Shown here: one piece after another, positions 1-7,954 of the stretch
How the letters are laid out: every line of letters begins with the position of its first letter
Numbering within the stretch: the first letter of the stretch is position 1
Origin: a bacterium
Lineage (GTDB): Bacteria; Latescibacterota; Latescibacteria; Latescibacterales; Latescibacteraceae
Direction: 5' to 3'
Length of the DNA stretch: 22,423 nt
Assembly (NCBI GenBank): GCA_021372535.1
Contig: JAJFUH010000043.1
Span: 1-22,423 of the forward strand
Notes under the pieces: generated by a model
Told to the model about the DNA's origin: nothing
Databases searched by the model: none
Seen by the model: only the letters and a program-made list of their open reading frames with translations
Position numbers and translations under genes: made by a program

Positions 1-1
1 T

Positions 2-1024
2 GATTCGACGGTTCGCGGAGCAACCAACCGCTCCGGTTCGGACGGTAAACCATTCACCGTGCTCCAGTTGACCCATTCGGGCCGTTACAGCAGGCCCGAG
101 TCGGCTCCTGCACCGGTCTGTGCGGTAAAGAACCCTTATCTTGACACCAGATTTTCAGAGGATGTCCGATACCGAATAATTACTGATGATGAGCTCGAGG
201 AACTCGAAGACCACTTTGCTGACGCGGCCATTCTTGCTGGTGAAATCGGCTTCGATGCGGTCGATATCAAGAGCTGTCACGGATACCTGATTGCCGATCT
301 GCTGTCAGCCCGCGAGAGAGAGGGGAGGTACGGGGGCAGCTTCGAGAACCGGACACGGTTTCTGCTCAATATTATTGACAAGATAACCGCACGGACAAAC
401 GGGGAACTGGCTGTTACCGTTAGGCTCGGTGCATATGACGCTGTACCGTTTCCGTACGGCTGGGGAGTCGATGATGAGGATGAGCGCAAGAATGATATAT
501 CAGAGCCGGTATCACTCGTAAAACTGCTGGCACACAGAGGTGTGAATCTTATAAACGTAACCGCAGGTAATCCTTACTATAATCCGCATATCGGGAGGCC
601 ATACGATACCGGGCCGTATGTTCCACGTGAGCATCCGCTTTATGGAGTTGAGAGGATGCTTGCCATGAGCCGTGAGATTCAAAAAGCTGTTCCCGGAATG
701 GCGGTTATTTCCACCGGTCTGAGCTGGCTGAGGGAATTCGGCGCCCACTGCGCTGCCGGTGGAATTCGCGAAGGCTGGTTTGCTGTGGCGGGCTTCGGAA
801 GACAGGCATTTGCATACCCTTATTTTCCCCGTGATATACTTGCAAGAGGACAAATGGAGCGTAAAAAATGCTGTATAACCTGCGGAAAATGTTCGGAAAT
901 CATGCGATACGGCGGCAGAACAGGCTGTGTGATCCGTGACGCTGCAGTTTACTTTCCCATTTACCGTCAGGTGAGCGAGGGTAAATCCTCGCTTTCAGGT
1001 TCAGGTAGTGCGGACCACGTGTAA
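2..1024 (+). CDS. Old Yellow Enzyme-like NADH:flavin oxidoreductase (5' partial)
   Basis: Predicted FMN-dependent ene-reductase of the OYE / 2,4-dienoyl-CoA reductase type (COG1902), probably cytoplasmic. The frame is open to the left edge; the GTG at 59 lies inside the conserved stretch TVLQLTHSGRYSRP, so it is not the start and the N-terminus lies outside the window. Family marks visible are LQLTHSGR (flavin/substrate loop), the segment around SCHGYLIADLLS followed by GRYGGSFENRTRF, and a C-terminal Cys cluster C-x2-C-x2-C-x11-C (CITCGKC then a Cys 12 residues later) that would bind a 4Fe-4S cluster. The usual dienoyl-CoA reductase spacing is x2, x3, x11, so one residue is missing. The protein ends soon after the cluster, without the FAD/NAD(P) domain of full-length dienoyl-CoA reductases; electrons must come from elsewhere. 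It precedes an MDR dehydrogenase by 74 bp and probably shares its transcript. The substrate cannot be told. Confidence 0.88.
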   Translation, partial: DSTVRGATNRSGSDGKPFTVLQLTHSGRYSRPESAPAPVCAVKNPYLDTRFSEDVRYRIITDDELEELEDHFADAAILAGEIGFDAVDIKSCHGYLIADLLSAREREGRYGGSFENRTRFLLNIIDKITARTNGELAVTVRLGAYDAVPFPYGWGVDDEDERKNDISEPVSLVKLLAHRGVNLINVTAGNPYYNPHIGRPYDTGPYVPREHPLYGVERMLAMSREIQKAVPGMAVISTGLSWLREFGAHCAAGGIREGWFAVAGFGRQAFAYPYFPRDILARGQMERKKCCITCGKCSEIMRYGGRTGCVIRDAAVYFPIYRQVSEGKSSLSGSGSADHV

Positions 1025-1098
1025 AAAAGAGTCCGGCGAATGAAGATTTGAGATTGATATGGCCACAATTTAGAATAGTAAAGTGAAACGAGGACAAT

Positions 1099-2190
1099 GT
1101 GAAAAGCAGAGTAATGGTACTTGAATCGTTTCGGCAGCCGCTCGTTCTCAGGGAGGTCGAAATACCGCCTCTCGATCGCGGAGAGATTCTTGTGAGGCTT
1201 CTCGCTTCGGGTGTGTGCGGTTCCGATGTCCACATGTGGAACGGAAAGGATTCGAGGATACCGCTTCCGGTCGTTCTCGGTCATGAAGGTATCGGTACGA
1301 TTACGGACATGAACGGGGCAAAACTGACTGTGAACGGTTTACCGCTCGTGGCCGGCGACAGGATCATATGGAACCGTGGGCTCACCTGCGGGAAATGCTG
1401 GTACTGCGCCGTTCTCAGGGAACCTTCGCTCTGTACCGGACGGCATGTTTATGGCATTACATTTTCATTCAGTGAAAAACCGTACCTTAACGGCTGTTAT
1501 GCCGATTATATCGTGTTGCGGCCTCAGACGGATATCTTCAAGGTTCCTGATACCGTCGATCCGGCAGCCCTCGTACCGGCCGCATGTTCCGGGGCGACCA
1601 TGGCGCATGCTTTCGATATGATAAGGGAAAGCCTGCTCGGGCGGACGGTTGTCGTTCAGGGTCCCGGCCCGCTCGGTATTTTTGCGGTTGCGTTTGCCCG
1701 CAGTCTCGGAGCGTCGCAGATAATCGTGATCGGCGGTTCCGCTCACCGTCTCAGTCTGTGCGGAGATTTCGGTGCGACCAGCCTCCTGAACCGGGGCGAA
1801 ACGACTGCCGATGAACGGCGTGCGGTGGTCATGGACAGCACATGGGGAAGGGGAGCGGATTATGTGGTGGAAGCCGCAGGCGCCGCCGGTGTCGCAGAAG
1901 AGGGGATAAAACTTCTGCGAAAAGGCGGGACATACCTTACTGCCGGTTATTCGCAGCCTGCGGGGACTGAATCGATCGATTTTTACCGGGATATCGTGCG
2001 GAACAATATCAGGATTCAGGGAATCTGGGTGAGCGATACCGGACATGTCCGTCGGGCGCTCGACCTTGTCCTGAGCCGTCCCGATCTGTTTGCACGGCTT
2101 GTGACACACCGTTTTGCGCTCGAGCAGGCAAACGAAGCGCTGTCTGTCATGGAAAAGCGTGAAGCAGTCAAGGCGGTTATAGTTCCGTAA
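1099..2190 (+). CDS. Zinc-dependent MDR alcohol/polyol dehydrogenase
   Basis: Predicted NAD(P)-dependent oxidation of a secondary alcohol or polyol, medium-chain dehydrogenase family (threonine/sorbitol dehydrogenase-like). In 363 residues it has the GroES-like N-terminal half with GVCGSDVH (C40) and GHEG (H62, E63) as catalytic zinc ligands and C163 as a possible third; a structural zinc lobe with C97, C100, C103 and C112; and a Rossmann domain with GPGPLG at about 188-193. Length and motif order are normal, so it looks intact. The start is GTG, chosen because GAGG lies 5 nt upstream and because the sequence from residue 5 onward aligns with the usual N-terminus; ATG at 1114 is the alternative. 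It sits 74 bp after the OYE-like gene and 46 bp before an FAD-binding oxidoreductase, suggesting a three-gene redox operon. Substrate unknown. Confidence 0.92.
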   Translation: MKSRVMVLESFRQPLVLREVEIPPLDRGEILVRLLASGVCGSDVHMWNGKDSRIPLPVVLGHEGIGTITDMNGAKLTVNGLPLVAGDRIIWNRGLTCGKCWYCAVLREPSLCTGRHVYGITFSFSEKPYLNGCYADYIVLRPQTDIFKVPDTVDPAALVPAACSGATMAHAFDMIRESLLGRTVVVQGPGPLGIFAVAFARSLGASQIIVIGGSAHRLSLCGDFGATSLLNRGETTADERRAVVMDSTWGRGADYVVEAAGAAGVAEEGIKLLRKGGTYLTAGYSQPAGTESIDFYRDIVRNNIRIQGIWVSDTGHVRRALDLVLSRPDLFARLVTHRFALEQANEALSVMEKREAVKAVIVP

Positions 2191-2236
2191 CCACTGTGTG
2201 CGAAAGGGTAAAAGGATTGTTTCGCGAGGCTGAACC

Positions 2237-4228
2237 ATGAAATACGAAACTGTCACGATACACGGGCTGACTGTTCCGGTATATTCACTCAATACCGTCA
2301 TCGTCGGCTCCGGAGCTGCGGGACTCAACGCCGCAGACCGTCTCTATGCGTTCGGGCAGGACGATATAGCTATTGTAACCGAGTCTTTAACCGGTGGAAC
2401 ATCCCGTAACGCCGGGTCCGACAAACAGACCTACTACAAGCTGACGCTTTCCGGGAACACTCCCGATTCTGTGCGCGGAATGGCGGAGACGCTTTACATC
2501 GGCGGCGCGATGCACGGTGATATCGCGCTCGTCGAAGCCGCGATGTCCACCGGATGTTTCTGCCATCTTGTCGACATCGGCGTCCCGTTCCCGTTCAACC
2601 GGTATGGCGAGTATGCCGGTTACAAGACCGACCACGATCCCTTGCAGCGGGCGACATCGGCGGGACCTCTGACCTCGCGGTATATGACCGAAAAACTCCG
2701 GGAACAGATCGAGCAGAAGGGTATAACTGTTTTTGACGGCTTCATGATTATCGGAATACTGACCGATAGCCAGAGAGAAAAAGCGACTGGTCTGCTCGCG
2801 CTCAATCTCAACGAACTCGAAAATCCCAGCAGGAGATATACGCTCTTCAATTGCACGAACATCGTCTATGCAACCGGCGGCCCGGCCGGATTGTTTGGCG
2901 CATCGGTCTATCCCGAATGCCAGACCGGAGCGAGCGGTATAGCATTCGAGGCGGGCGTGAAAGGGAAAAACCTCACGGAATGGCAGTTCGGTATTGCTTC
3001 GGTCAAATTCCGGTGGAACCTTTCGGGCACTTTCCAGCAGGTTCTGCCGCGGTATGTATCGACTGACTGTGATGGCGGAAACGAGCGTGAGTTTCTCGAC
3101 GGGTATTTTGACAATCCGGGACGTATGCTCGATGCGGTATTCCTGAAAGGGTACCAGTGGCCGTTCGATGCGAATAAAGTTCGCGGCTTCGGTTCATCGC
3201 TCATCGATATCCTCGTATACAACGAGACCGTGATACGCGGGAGACGGGTTTATCTCGACTATACGCGCAATCCCTCATCAGCATCCACAAACGGGGAGCT
3301 CGATTTTTCGCTCTCCGGCGAGGAATGCCGCCATTACCTTGAAAAATCAGGCGCGCTTTATGGAATCCCCGTTGAACGTCTCGAACACATGAATCCTCCG
3401 GCTGTTGCCCTTTTCAAAGACCATGGAATCGATCTCCGCCGGGATTATCTCGAAATCGCCGTATGCGCCCAGCACAATAACGGCGGCCTGTACGGCGATA
3501 TCTGGTGGGAGAGCAACCGGAAGCACTTTTTCCCGGTTGGCGAGGTGAACGGGAGCCATGGAGTCTACCGGCCCGGCGGGAGCGCTCTCAATGCCGGACA
3601 GGTGGGCAGCACCCGTGCAGCACAGTATATTTCACGGCGTTACAGGGAACAGCCTCCGCCGTTGGATGAGTTTCTATCTGCCTGTATGGCGCAGGTGGAA
3701 AAGAAACTGGCGATGGGGGAGCGTTTTGCCGCTAATATCGGGCAGGAAAGCACGGTTGCTGCGCTGAGGTCATCCATTCACGAACGGATGGACAGATGCG
3801 GCGGGATTCTGCGGTGTCTCGAAGATATCCGTTCCGCAATAACGGATACGGCACATATGCTCGGAAACCTTGAAAGCTCGACACGGCTTTGGGCTCTCGC
3901 TGAATTGCCCGACGCATACCGTAATTATGACCTTCTCCTCGCCGGATATGCATATCTGAGCGCGATTGCCTTTTACATTGAAAGCGGCGGAAAAAGCAGG
4001 GGATCGTATCTGGTCTGGGATTCAGATGGTGTTCTGCCGTCAGACAATCTTCCCGATCAGTTTCGTTTTACTGCCGGAAAAGATACACTCTCGGACCGTA
4101 TCCAGGTTATCACATTGAAAAATGGGGTCTGTGAGTGTGAATGGGAGACTGTGCGGCCGATACCGCATGAAGACATATGGTTCGAGCGCGTATGGAACGA
4201 TTTCATGAACGATCGGATAATTGAATGA
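2237..4228 (+). CDS. FAD-binding oxidoreductase, SdhA/fumarate reductase/aspartate oxidase superfamily
   Basis: A 663-residue flavoprotein. The N-terminal dinucleotide-binding motif VIVGSGAAGLNAADRL begins near residue 21, followed by a GGTSRNAGS segment resembling the FAD-contacting loop of the SdhA superfamily. A second FAD region is seen in IVYATGGPAGLFG and in the C-terminal stretch FFPVGEVNGSHGVYRPGGSALNAGQVGS. The position corresponding to the H-x-x-MGG active-site region of fumarate reductases and aspartate oxidases reads QHNNGGLYG, so it is unlikely to be an orthodox fumarate reductase or NadB. The tail ends in a C-E-C-E-W segment with no obvious 2Fe-2S or 4Fe-4S pattern. No signal peptide is seen, so it is probably cytoplasmic. 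The ATG is preceded by GAGG about 7 nt upstream. As last gene after an OYE-like and an MDR gene, it may perform a dehydrogenation or reduction on the same unknown compound. Confidence 0.88.
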   Translation: MKYETVTIHGLTVPVYSLNTVIVGSGAAGLNAADRLYAFGQDDIAIVTESLTGGTSRNAGSDKQTYYKLTLSGNTPDSVRGMAETLYIGGAMHGDIALVEAAMSTGCFCHLVDIGVPFPFNRYGEYAGYKTDHDPLQRATSAGPLTSRYMTEKLREQIEQKGITVFDGFMIIGILTDSQREKATGLLALNLNELENPSRRYTLFNCTNIVYATGGPAGLFGASVYPECQTGASGIAFEAGVKGKNLTEWQFGIASVKFRWNLSGTFQQVLPRYVSTDCDGGNEREFLDGYFDNPGRMLDAVFLKGYQWPFDANKVRGFGSSLIDILVYNETVIRGRRVYLDYTRNPSSASTNGELDFSLSGEECRHYLEKSGALYGIPVERLEHMNPPAVALFKDHGIDLRRDYLEIAVCAQHNNGGLYGDIWWESNRKHFFPVGEVNGSHGVYRPGGSALNAGQVGSTRAAQYISRRYREQPPPLDEFLSACMAQVEKKLAMGERFAANIGQESTVAALRSSIHERMDRCGGILRCLEDIRSAITDTAHMLGNLESSTRLWALAELPDAYRNYDLLLAGYAYLSAIAFYIESGGKSRGSYLVWDSDGVLPSDNLPDQFRFTAGKDTLSDRIQVITLKNGVCECEWETVRPIPHEDIWFERVWNDFMNDRIIE

Positions 4229-4295
4229 ATTCTGGATATAGAGTTGTTATTACATTATTTGGAAAGATGTGAGCACATAACCGGAGGATAGGTGT

Positions 4296-6209
4296 ATGCG
4301 AAAAACCGAACGTACGATAAAGATGTATATCCCTGTGATTGTGGCAAGCCTGATCGTGCTCGTTTCATGTTTTTGCTGTTCGAAGAAATCGGAACAGCCA
4401 GCGTGGAAATCGGCGAACGATGATATTGTCAGGCAATACGGCATCAGGGAGCGTATCCGTACCGATATTCCCGATACAAAAATCATCCCCAATCTTCAAC
4501 CGGGCGTTATAGCCTCTCTTAAAAATCTTCCCGAGACAGAGATTGCTTCCGGCGTGAAAGCCCGGATGTACTGGAGCAGAGGGGCGCTTGTAAGCTGGAT
4601 GACATTTTCCCCGGGAGCGGAAATCCCCCGCGAAAAGCTGACCGGCGAACGCATCATGGTCGTCATGAAAGGTTCAGTCGAACAGCTCATTAACGGCGCC
4701 AATGTTACCATGCGCGCTCATGGCAGCGAGCGAATGACACCCATATCGGGATACCGCGAGCTTAACGAGTTTGTATACCTTGAAAAAGGCGCCGAAAACG
4801 CGGTCAAAGCCGGCAGTGAAGGCGCCGAAATCCTCGATGTTTCCTGTCCTGTCCGGCCCGATTATCTGAAAAAAGCGGGAGTACGGAAGGTTCCTTCGAC
4901 AGTTTCCGCAGGTGGTTTTATTGCCGCACCGACAATCGCTCCCGGGAAAGTGTATGACCTGTACAATGTTCAGTTTACCGAGATTGCTCCGAAAGCCAAC
5001 ACCCGTCTTATCGCCGGTAAGGGTGTGCAGTTGAGTTTTCTCAGAATGGATCCCAACACTGCTTTCGCCCGTGAAAACCAGCCCGAAGAGCACCTCATGA
5101 TCGTGCTCCGCGGGTCGATTGACGAGATTCTCCTCGACAGCGTCGACCAGATGCAGGCGGGTGATGTTGCATACATTCCTTCCGGGATGGTGTATGGCGG
5201 CTCAACCGGCCCATACGGCTGTGATGTGCTCGATGTGTTCTGGCCTGTCCGCTCCGATTATACCGAAATCATGGCCCGGAAGCTTGCGGAGTATCATGCC
5301 GTTATTCCAGAAGATTCGGAGATTGAGCTTGTGGTAGATGGAGCGAAAAAGGGACCGGGACTCTGTTACTGCGAAGGCCCGTCATGGATAAACGGGAAGC
5401 TCTATTTTTCGAGTATGGGATATGACGACAAATGGAATGGCTTTCCCGATAAAAGCGCCACGGTCGAGATGGACCCCGATGGCACATACCGTTACATAGC
5501 TACCGGCATGGAAACGAACGGTACCTTCCCGCTCGGCAACGGCAACATGGCGGTCTGCGATATGTTCGGCCACCGTGTGATCGAAATGAGCACGAAGGGT
5601 AACGTGGTGCGGACGCTGGCGGACAGGTACAACGGCGTCCGGATCGACGGGCCGAACGACCTCGCTGTCGACGACAAGGGCGGCATTTATTTCACCGATC
5701 CGCAGATTCTCCCCAAGCCCTTCATGCAGCCCGGCAGGAGCGTATTTTACCGCAAGCCGGATGGTAAGGTCATCAGGGTCATCGAGCCGGGAACGCTCGA
5801 AAAGCCCAACGGCCTCATCCTGAGTCCCGACTGCAGGATCCTCTATGTCAACAGCACACCCGACAACTTTATCATGGCGTATGACATCAATGCGGACGGC
5901 AGCCTCTCAAACGGTCGCAAATTCTGTGATCTCTACGTGACCCCTGAGGTGCTTGACGCAAAGAGCGTCAACCCGCAGGTAGACGGCATGACCATGGATG
6001 AGCTCGGCAACGTATACATAACATCGATCATCGGCCTTCAGATCATCAAGCCGGACGGCGATATGCTCGGCTATATCCATTTTCCGCTCATGCCGGTCAA
6101 CTGCTGTTTCGGGGACGAGGACGGAAAGACGCTCTATGTATTATGCAACGACAAGGTATACAGGATTCGCACCAATGTGAGGGGAGCCGCATATACGCTC
6201 AAACGGTGA
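4296..6209 (+). CDS. Lipoprotein with two cupin-like domains fused to SMP-30/gluconolactonase
   Basis: A 637-residue predicted lipoprotein: charged N-terminus, hydrophobic stretch and lipobox LVSC with Cys25. Two similar cupin-like repeats follow, about residues 60-190 and 215-335; each ends in a matching motif (DVSCPVRPDY, DVFWPVRSDY), showing internal duplication. Residues about 345-637 form an SMP-30/gluconolactonase beta-propeller with the expected metal-site elements: Glu in CEGPSW (near 359), Asn in PNDLAV (near 453), Asn in KPNGLILSPD (near 505) and Asp in VDGMTMDELGN (near 563). The propeller therefore looks competent for lactone hydrolysis on the cell envelope. Both cupin repeats lack the usual His-x-His metal pair, carrying Glu-x-Leu and Glu-x-Gln instead, so they may be binding or structural modules. 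The ATG has GGAGG 8 nt upstream. It lies 67 bp after the FAD gene and could belong to that transcript or start its own. The order lipobox, two cupins, lactonase is unusual. Confidence 0.88.
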   Translation: MRKTERTIKMYIPVIVASLIVLVSCFCCSKKSEQPAWKSANDDIVRQYGIRERIRTDIPDTKIIPNLQPGVIASLKNLPETEIASGVKARMYWSRGALVSWMTFSPGAEIPREKLTGERIMVVMKGSVEQLINGANVTMRAHGSERMTPISGYRELNEFVYLEKGAENAVKAGSEGAEILDVSCPVRPDYLKKAGVRKVPSTVSAGGFIAAPTIAPGKVYDLYNVQFTEIAPKANTRLIAGKGVQLSFLRMDPNTAFARENQPEEHLMIVLRGSIDEILLDSVDQMQAGDVAYIPSGMVYGGSTGPYGCDVLDVFWPVRSDYTEIMARKLAEYHAVIPEDSEIELVVDGAKKGPGLCYCEGPSWINGKLYFSSMGYDDKWNGFPDKSATVEMDPDGTYRYIATGMETNGTFPLGNGNMAVCDMFGHRVIEMSTKGNVVRTLADRYNGVRIDGPNDLAVDDKGGIYFTDPQILPKPFMQPGRSVFYRKPDGKVIRVIEPGTLEKPNGLILSPDCRILYVNSTPDNFIMAYDINADGSLSNGRKFCDLYVTPEVLDAKSVNPQVDGMTMDELGNVYITSIIGLQIIKPDGDMLGYIHFPLMPVNCCFGDEDGKTLYVLCNDKVYRIRTNVRGAAYTLKR

Positions 6210-6234
6210 TCAATCTCTTCAGGGAGAATATCGA

Positions 6235-6265
6235 AAAGGCCGGAATGATATATTATCCGGCCTTT
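6235..6265. terminator. Probable bidirectional intrinsic terminator
   Basis: A perfect 10-bp inverted repeat, AAAGGCCGGA (6235-6244) and TCCGGCCTTT (6256-6265), with an 11-nt AT-rich loop. It lies 25 bp after the cupin-lactonase stop and between two convergent genes. A short T-run follows the stem on each strand, so it can serve both the plus gene and the minus M81 gene. Confidence 0.7.
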
Positions 6266-6284
6266 CCTGTCAGTATAGGGTTCT

Positions 6285-6332
6285 TTCCCTTATCCCTCTG
6301 TCCCTTTGCCCCTTTGTCCCTTTGCCCCTTCT
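6285..6332. repeat. Octamer tandem repeat, about six units
   Basis: An 8-bp repeat reading TTCCCTTA, TCCCTCTG, TCCCTTTG, CCCCTTTG, TCCCTTTG, CCCCTTCT. On the minus strand the unit is CAAAGGGA or CAAAGGGG. It sits in the convergent gap and stops 2 bp before the end of the M81 gene. A related array on the opposite strand occurs at 20875-20898. Confidence 0.75.
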
Positions 6333-6334
6333 TC

Positions 6335-7909
6335 TCAGATATCATCGAGCGGGTATATCGGTCGCGGTATCCGTTTCCATGTAAAGGTCGTGAGATCGGG
6401 CGAAGAATATCCGGGCGACGCGCACAGGATATAATTGTACACGGTGGCCGGATACTGAGGACGGAACGCAAATCCGCCCTTGCAGACGGTCATTCGGTAT
6501 TTTTCCGGGAAGATGCCCATCGCGCGCACGTTTGTCTGGTCGTCGGGGCCTATCCGCTTCGTATTGAGCAGGATGGTGACACCCTTGACCTCGATTCGGG
6601 CAGCCGGATGCCATGAATCGCCCTCCTTTGACACACCGCTGACCTTGCCCGTCACATTGACCGGCGGGCCGTACATGGGATCGGATTTACCGCCGACATC
6701 GAGAGTCATTGTGGAGCCGACACCGGCATCGAAGGCTTTCTGCGCCGATTCCGGGTCATATATCTGGACAAACGCCGAATCGACTCCCTGTTTCAGTATC
6801 TCGCGGAGCAGATGGGTCCCGTCACCCGCGCCGCCAGCGCCGATGTTGTCGCCGCCGTCCGCAATTGCATACGGTTTGTCCGAGGGTTTCCTGGCGAGAC
6901 GTATCGTTTCCTCCGGCCCGGGCAGATGCACCCAGTACTCTTTGCGATACTTGAACATCAGGTCGCCGAGTTCGTCCGCGAGCTTTTGCGCAAGCTCCCT
7001 GTCGCCGTCGGTTGTGACGATGATTCCTGCGCCCTGTGTCGGTATGTCCTGCTGCATGAATCCGTGGCACGGGCAGCAGGTGAGGACTCCGGGTATCATC
7101 CGCTGCATTTCGCGGGCGCGGTCATACACATGTTTGATGGGCATTTCGCTCGTGAGAACGTTCAGCGGGGGACCGATCATGAGCGGGATTTTCCTGACCG
7201 CTATGACCGGTTTGACCTTTCCGGACAGAGCGCCCATAAGAATCGAGGCAACCTCGTAACCGCACTCGAATGCATCGATATGGGGGTAGGTTCGGAAGAC
7301 GCTGACTGCATTTGCCGCCTCGGCCATCAGGGGAGTGACCGTACAGTGGAGGTCCATGGTAAAGACAATGGGAATATCGGGGCCGACCTTTTTGCGTATC
7401 AGCGCGAGCGTTTCGCCCTCGAGGTCATCATGCCCGATCGTGCACCCGCCGCCGTGAAGATTGAGATAGACGGCATCCACCGGATATTTGTCGAGAGTAT
7501 CGAGCATACAGCCGGTGACATAATCGAACACCTCTTCGGTCATGATCCGGTGATTACCGTGGGCCTCGATCGAGCCGACAAGTTCGATATCGTACATTTC
7601 GAGAACGTCCACAAATCCGTCCATGGAGCCGCCGGGGGTGCCGTGGACCATCCGTCCGCCTTTTTTGAACACGTCATCACCGTATCGGGCGGATTTTTTC
7701 ACATCGTCGAGCGTTCGTTTCTCGTTGATGAACGTATTGGTCTCATCGCTGAACGTACCCACCATGATCCGCTTTTTGGGGGCCCGGGCATTTTTCCCCG
7801 ATGTCCCGCATGATGACACGGATGTACCGAGGACGCCCGATGCGGCAAGTGAGCCGATACCTGCCGATTTGATGAAGTGTCTCCTGCTGCCTTTTTTTAA
7901 CGGTTTCAT
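6335..7909 (-). CDS. Tat-exported M81 family (MlrC-like) metallopeptidase
   Basis: A 524-residue protein of the M81/DUF1485 family, known from MlrC of the microcystin-degradation pathway; most members have unknown substrates and probably cleave amide bonds in small molecules. The N-terminus has a twin-arginine signal (GSRRHFIKSAG), and VSSC at 31-34 is a possible lipobox, so it may be a Tat-exported lipoprotein. Family motifs are present in order: ETNTF near 56-60, LNLHGGG near 149-155, the metal-binding DLH (D186, H188) and YPH (H210), and the C-terminal-domain signature DGGDNIGAGGAGDGTHLL. Length is normal for the family plus the signal. It is the third and last gene of a minus-strand group, 45 bp after the RraA-like gene; only a weak GGGTG ribosome-binding site precedes the ATG. 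The specific substrate is not predictable. Confidence 0.9.
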   Translation of the reverse strand: MKPLKKGSRRHFIKSAGIGSLAASGVLGTSVSSCGTSGKNARAPKKRIMVGTFSDETNTFINEKRTLDDVKKSARYGDDVFKKGGRMVHGTPGGSMDGFVDVLEMYDIELVGSIEAHGNHRIMTEEVFDYVTGCMLDTLDKYPVDAVYLNLHGGGCTIGHDDLEGETLALIRKKVGPDIPIVFTMDLHCTVTPLMAEAANAVSVFRTYPHIDAFECGYEVASILMGALSGKVKPVIAVRKIPLMIGPPLNVLTSEMPIKHVYDRAREMQRMIPGVLTCCPCHGFMQQDIPTQGAGIIVTTDGDRELAQKLADELGDLMFKYRKEYWVHLPGPEETIRLARKPSDKPYAIADGGDNIGAGGAGDGTHLLREILKQGVDSAFVQIYDPESAQKAFDAGVGSTMTLDVGGKSDPMYGPPVNVTGKVSGVSKEGDSWHPAARIEVKGVTILLNTKRIGPDDQTNVRAMGIFPEKYRMTVCKGGFAFRPQYPATVYNYILCASPGYSSPDLTTFTWKRIPRPIYPLDDI

Positions 7910-7954
7910 TCTATCACCCGTTTGAATGTAATGGTTCGCTGTTTCTCGAAAAAA

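Noticed and set aside
59-61. GTG at 59 as start of the OYE-like gene
   Set aside because: The frame is open to position 2 and encodes family sequence directly upstream, so the gene is cut by the window edge.
1465-2328. 287-codon minus-strand open frame opposite the MDR dehydrogenase
   Set aside because: It is antisense to a gene with complete zinc and Rossmann motifs and shows no family features.
6285-6332. CRISPR array at the octamer repeat
   Set aside because: The units are contiguous 8-mers without spacers, and no cas genes are nearby.
6812-7813. Long plus-strand open frame inside the M81 gene
   Set aside because: It lies opposite a well-supported gene, has no family motifs, and arises from high G/C at third positions of the minus-strand gene.
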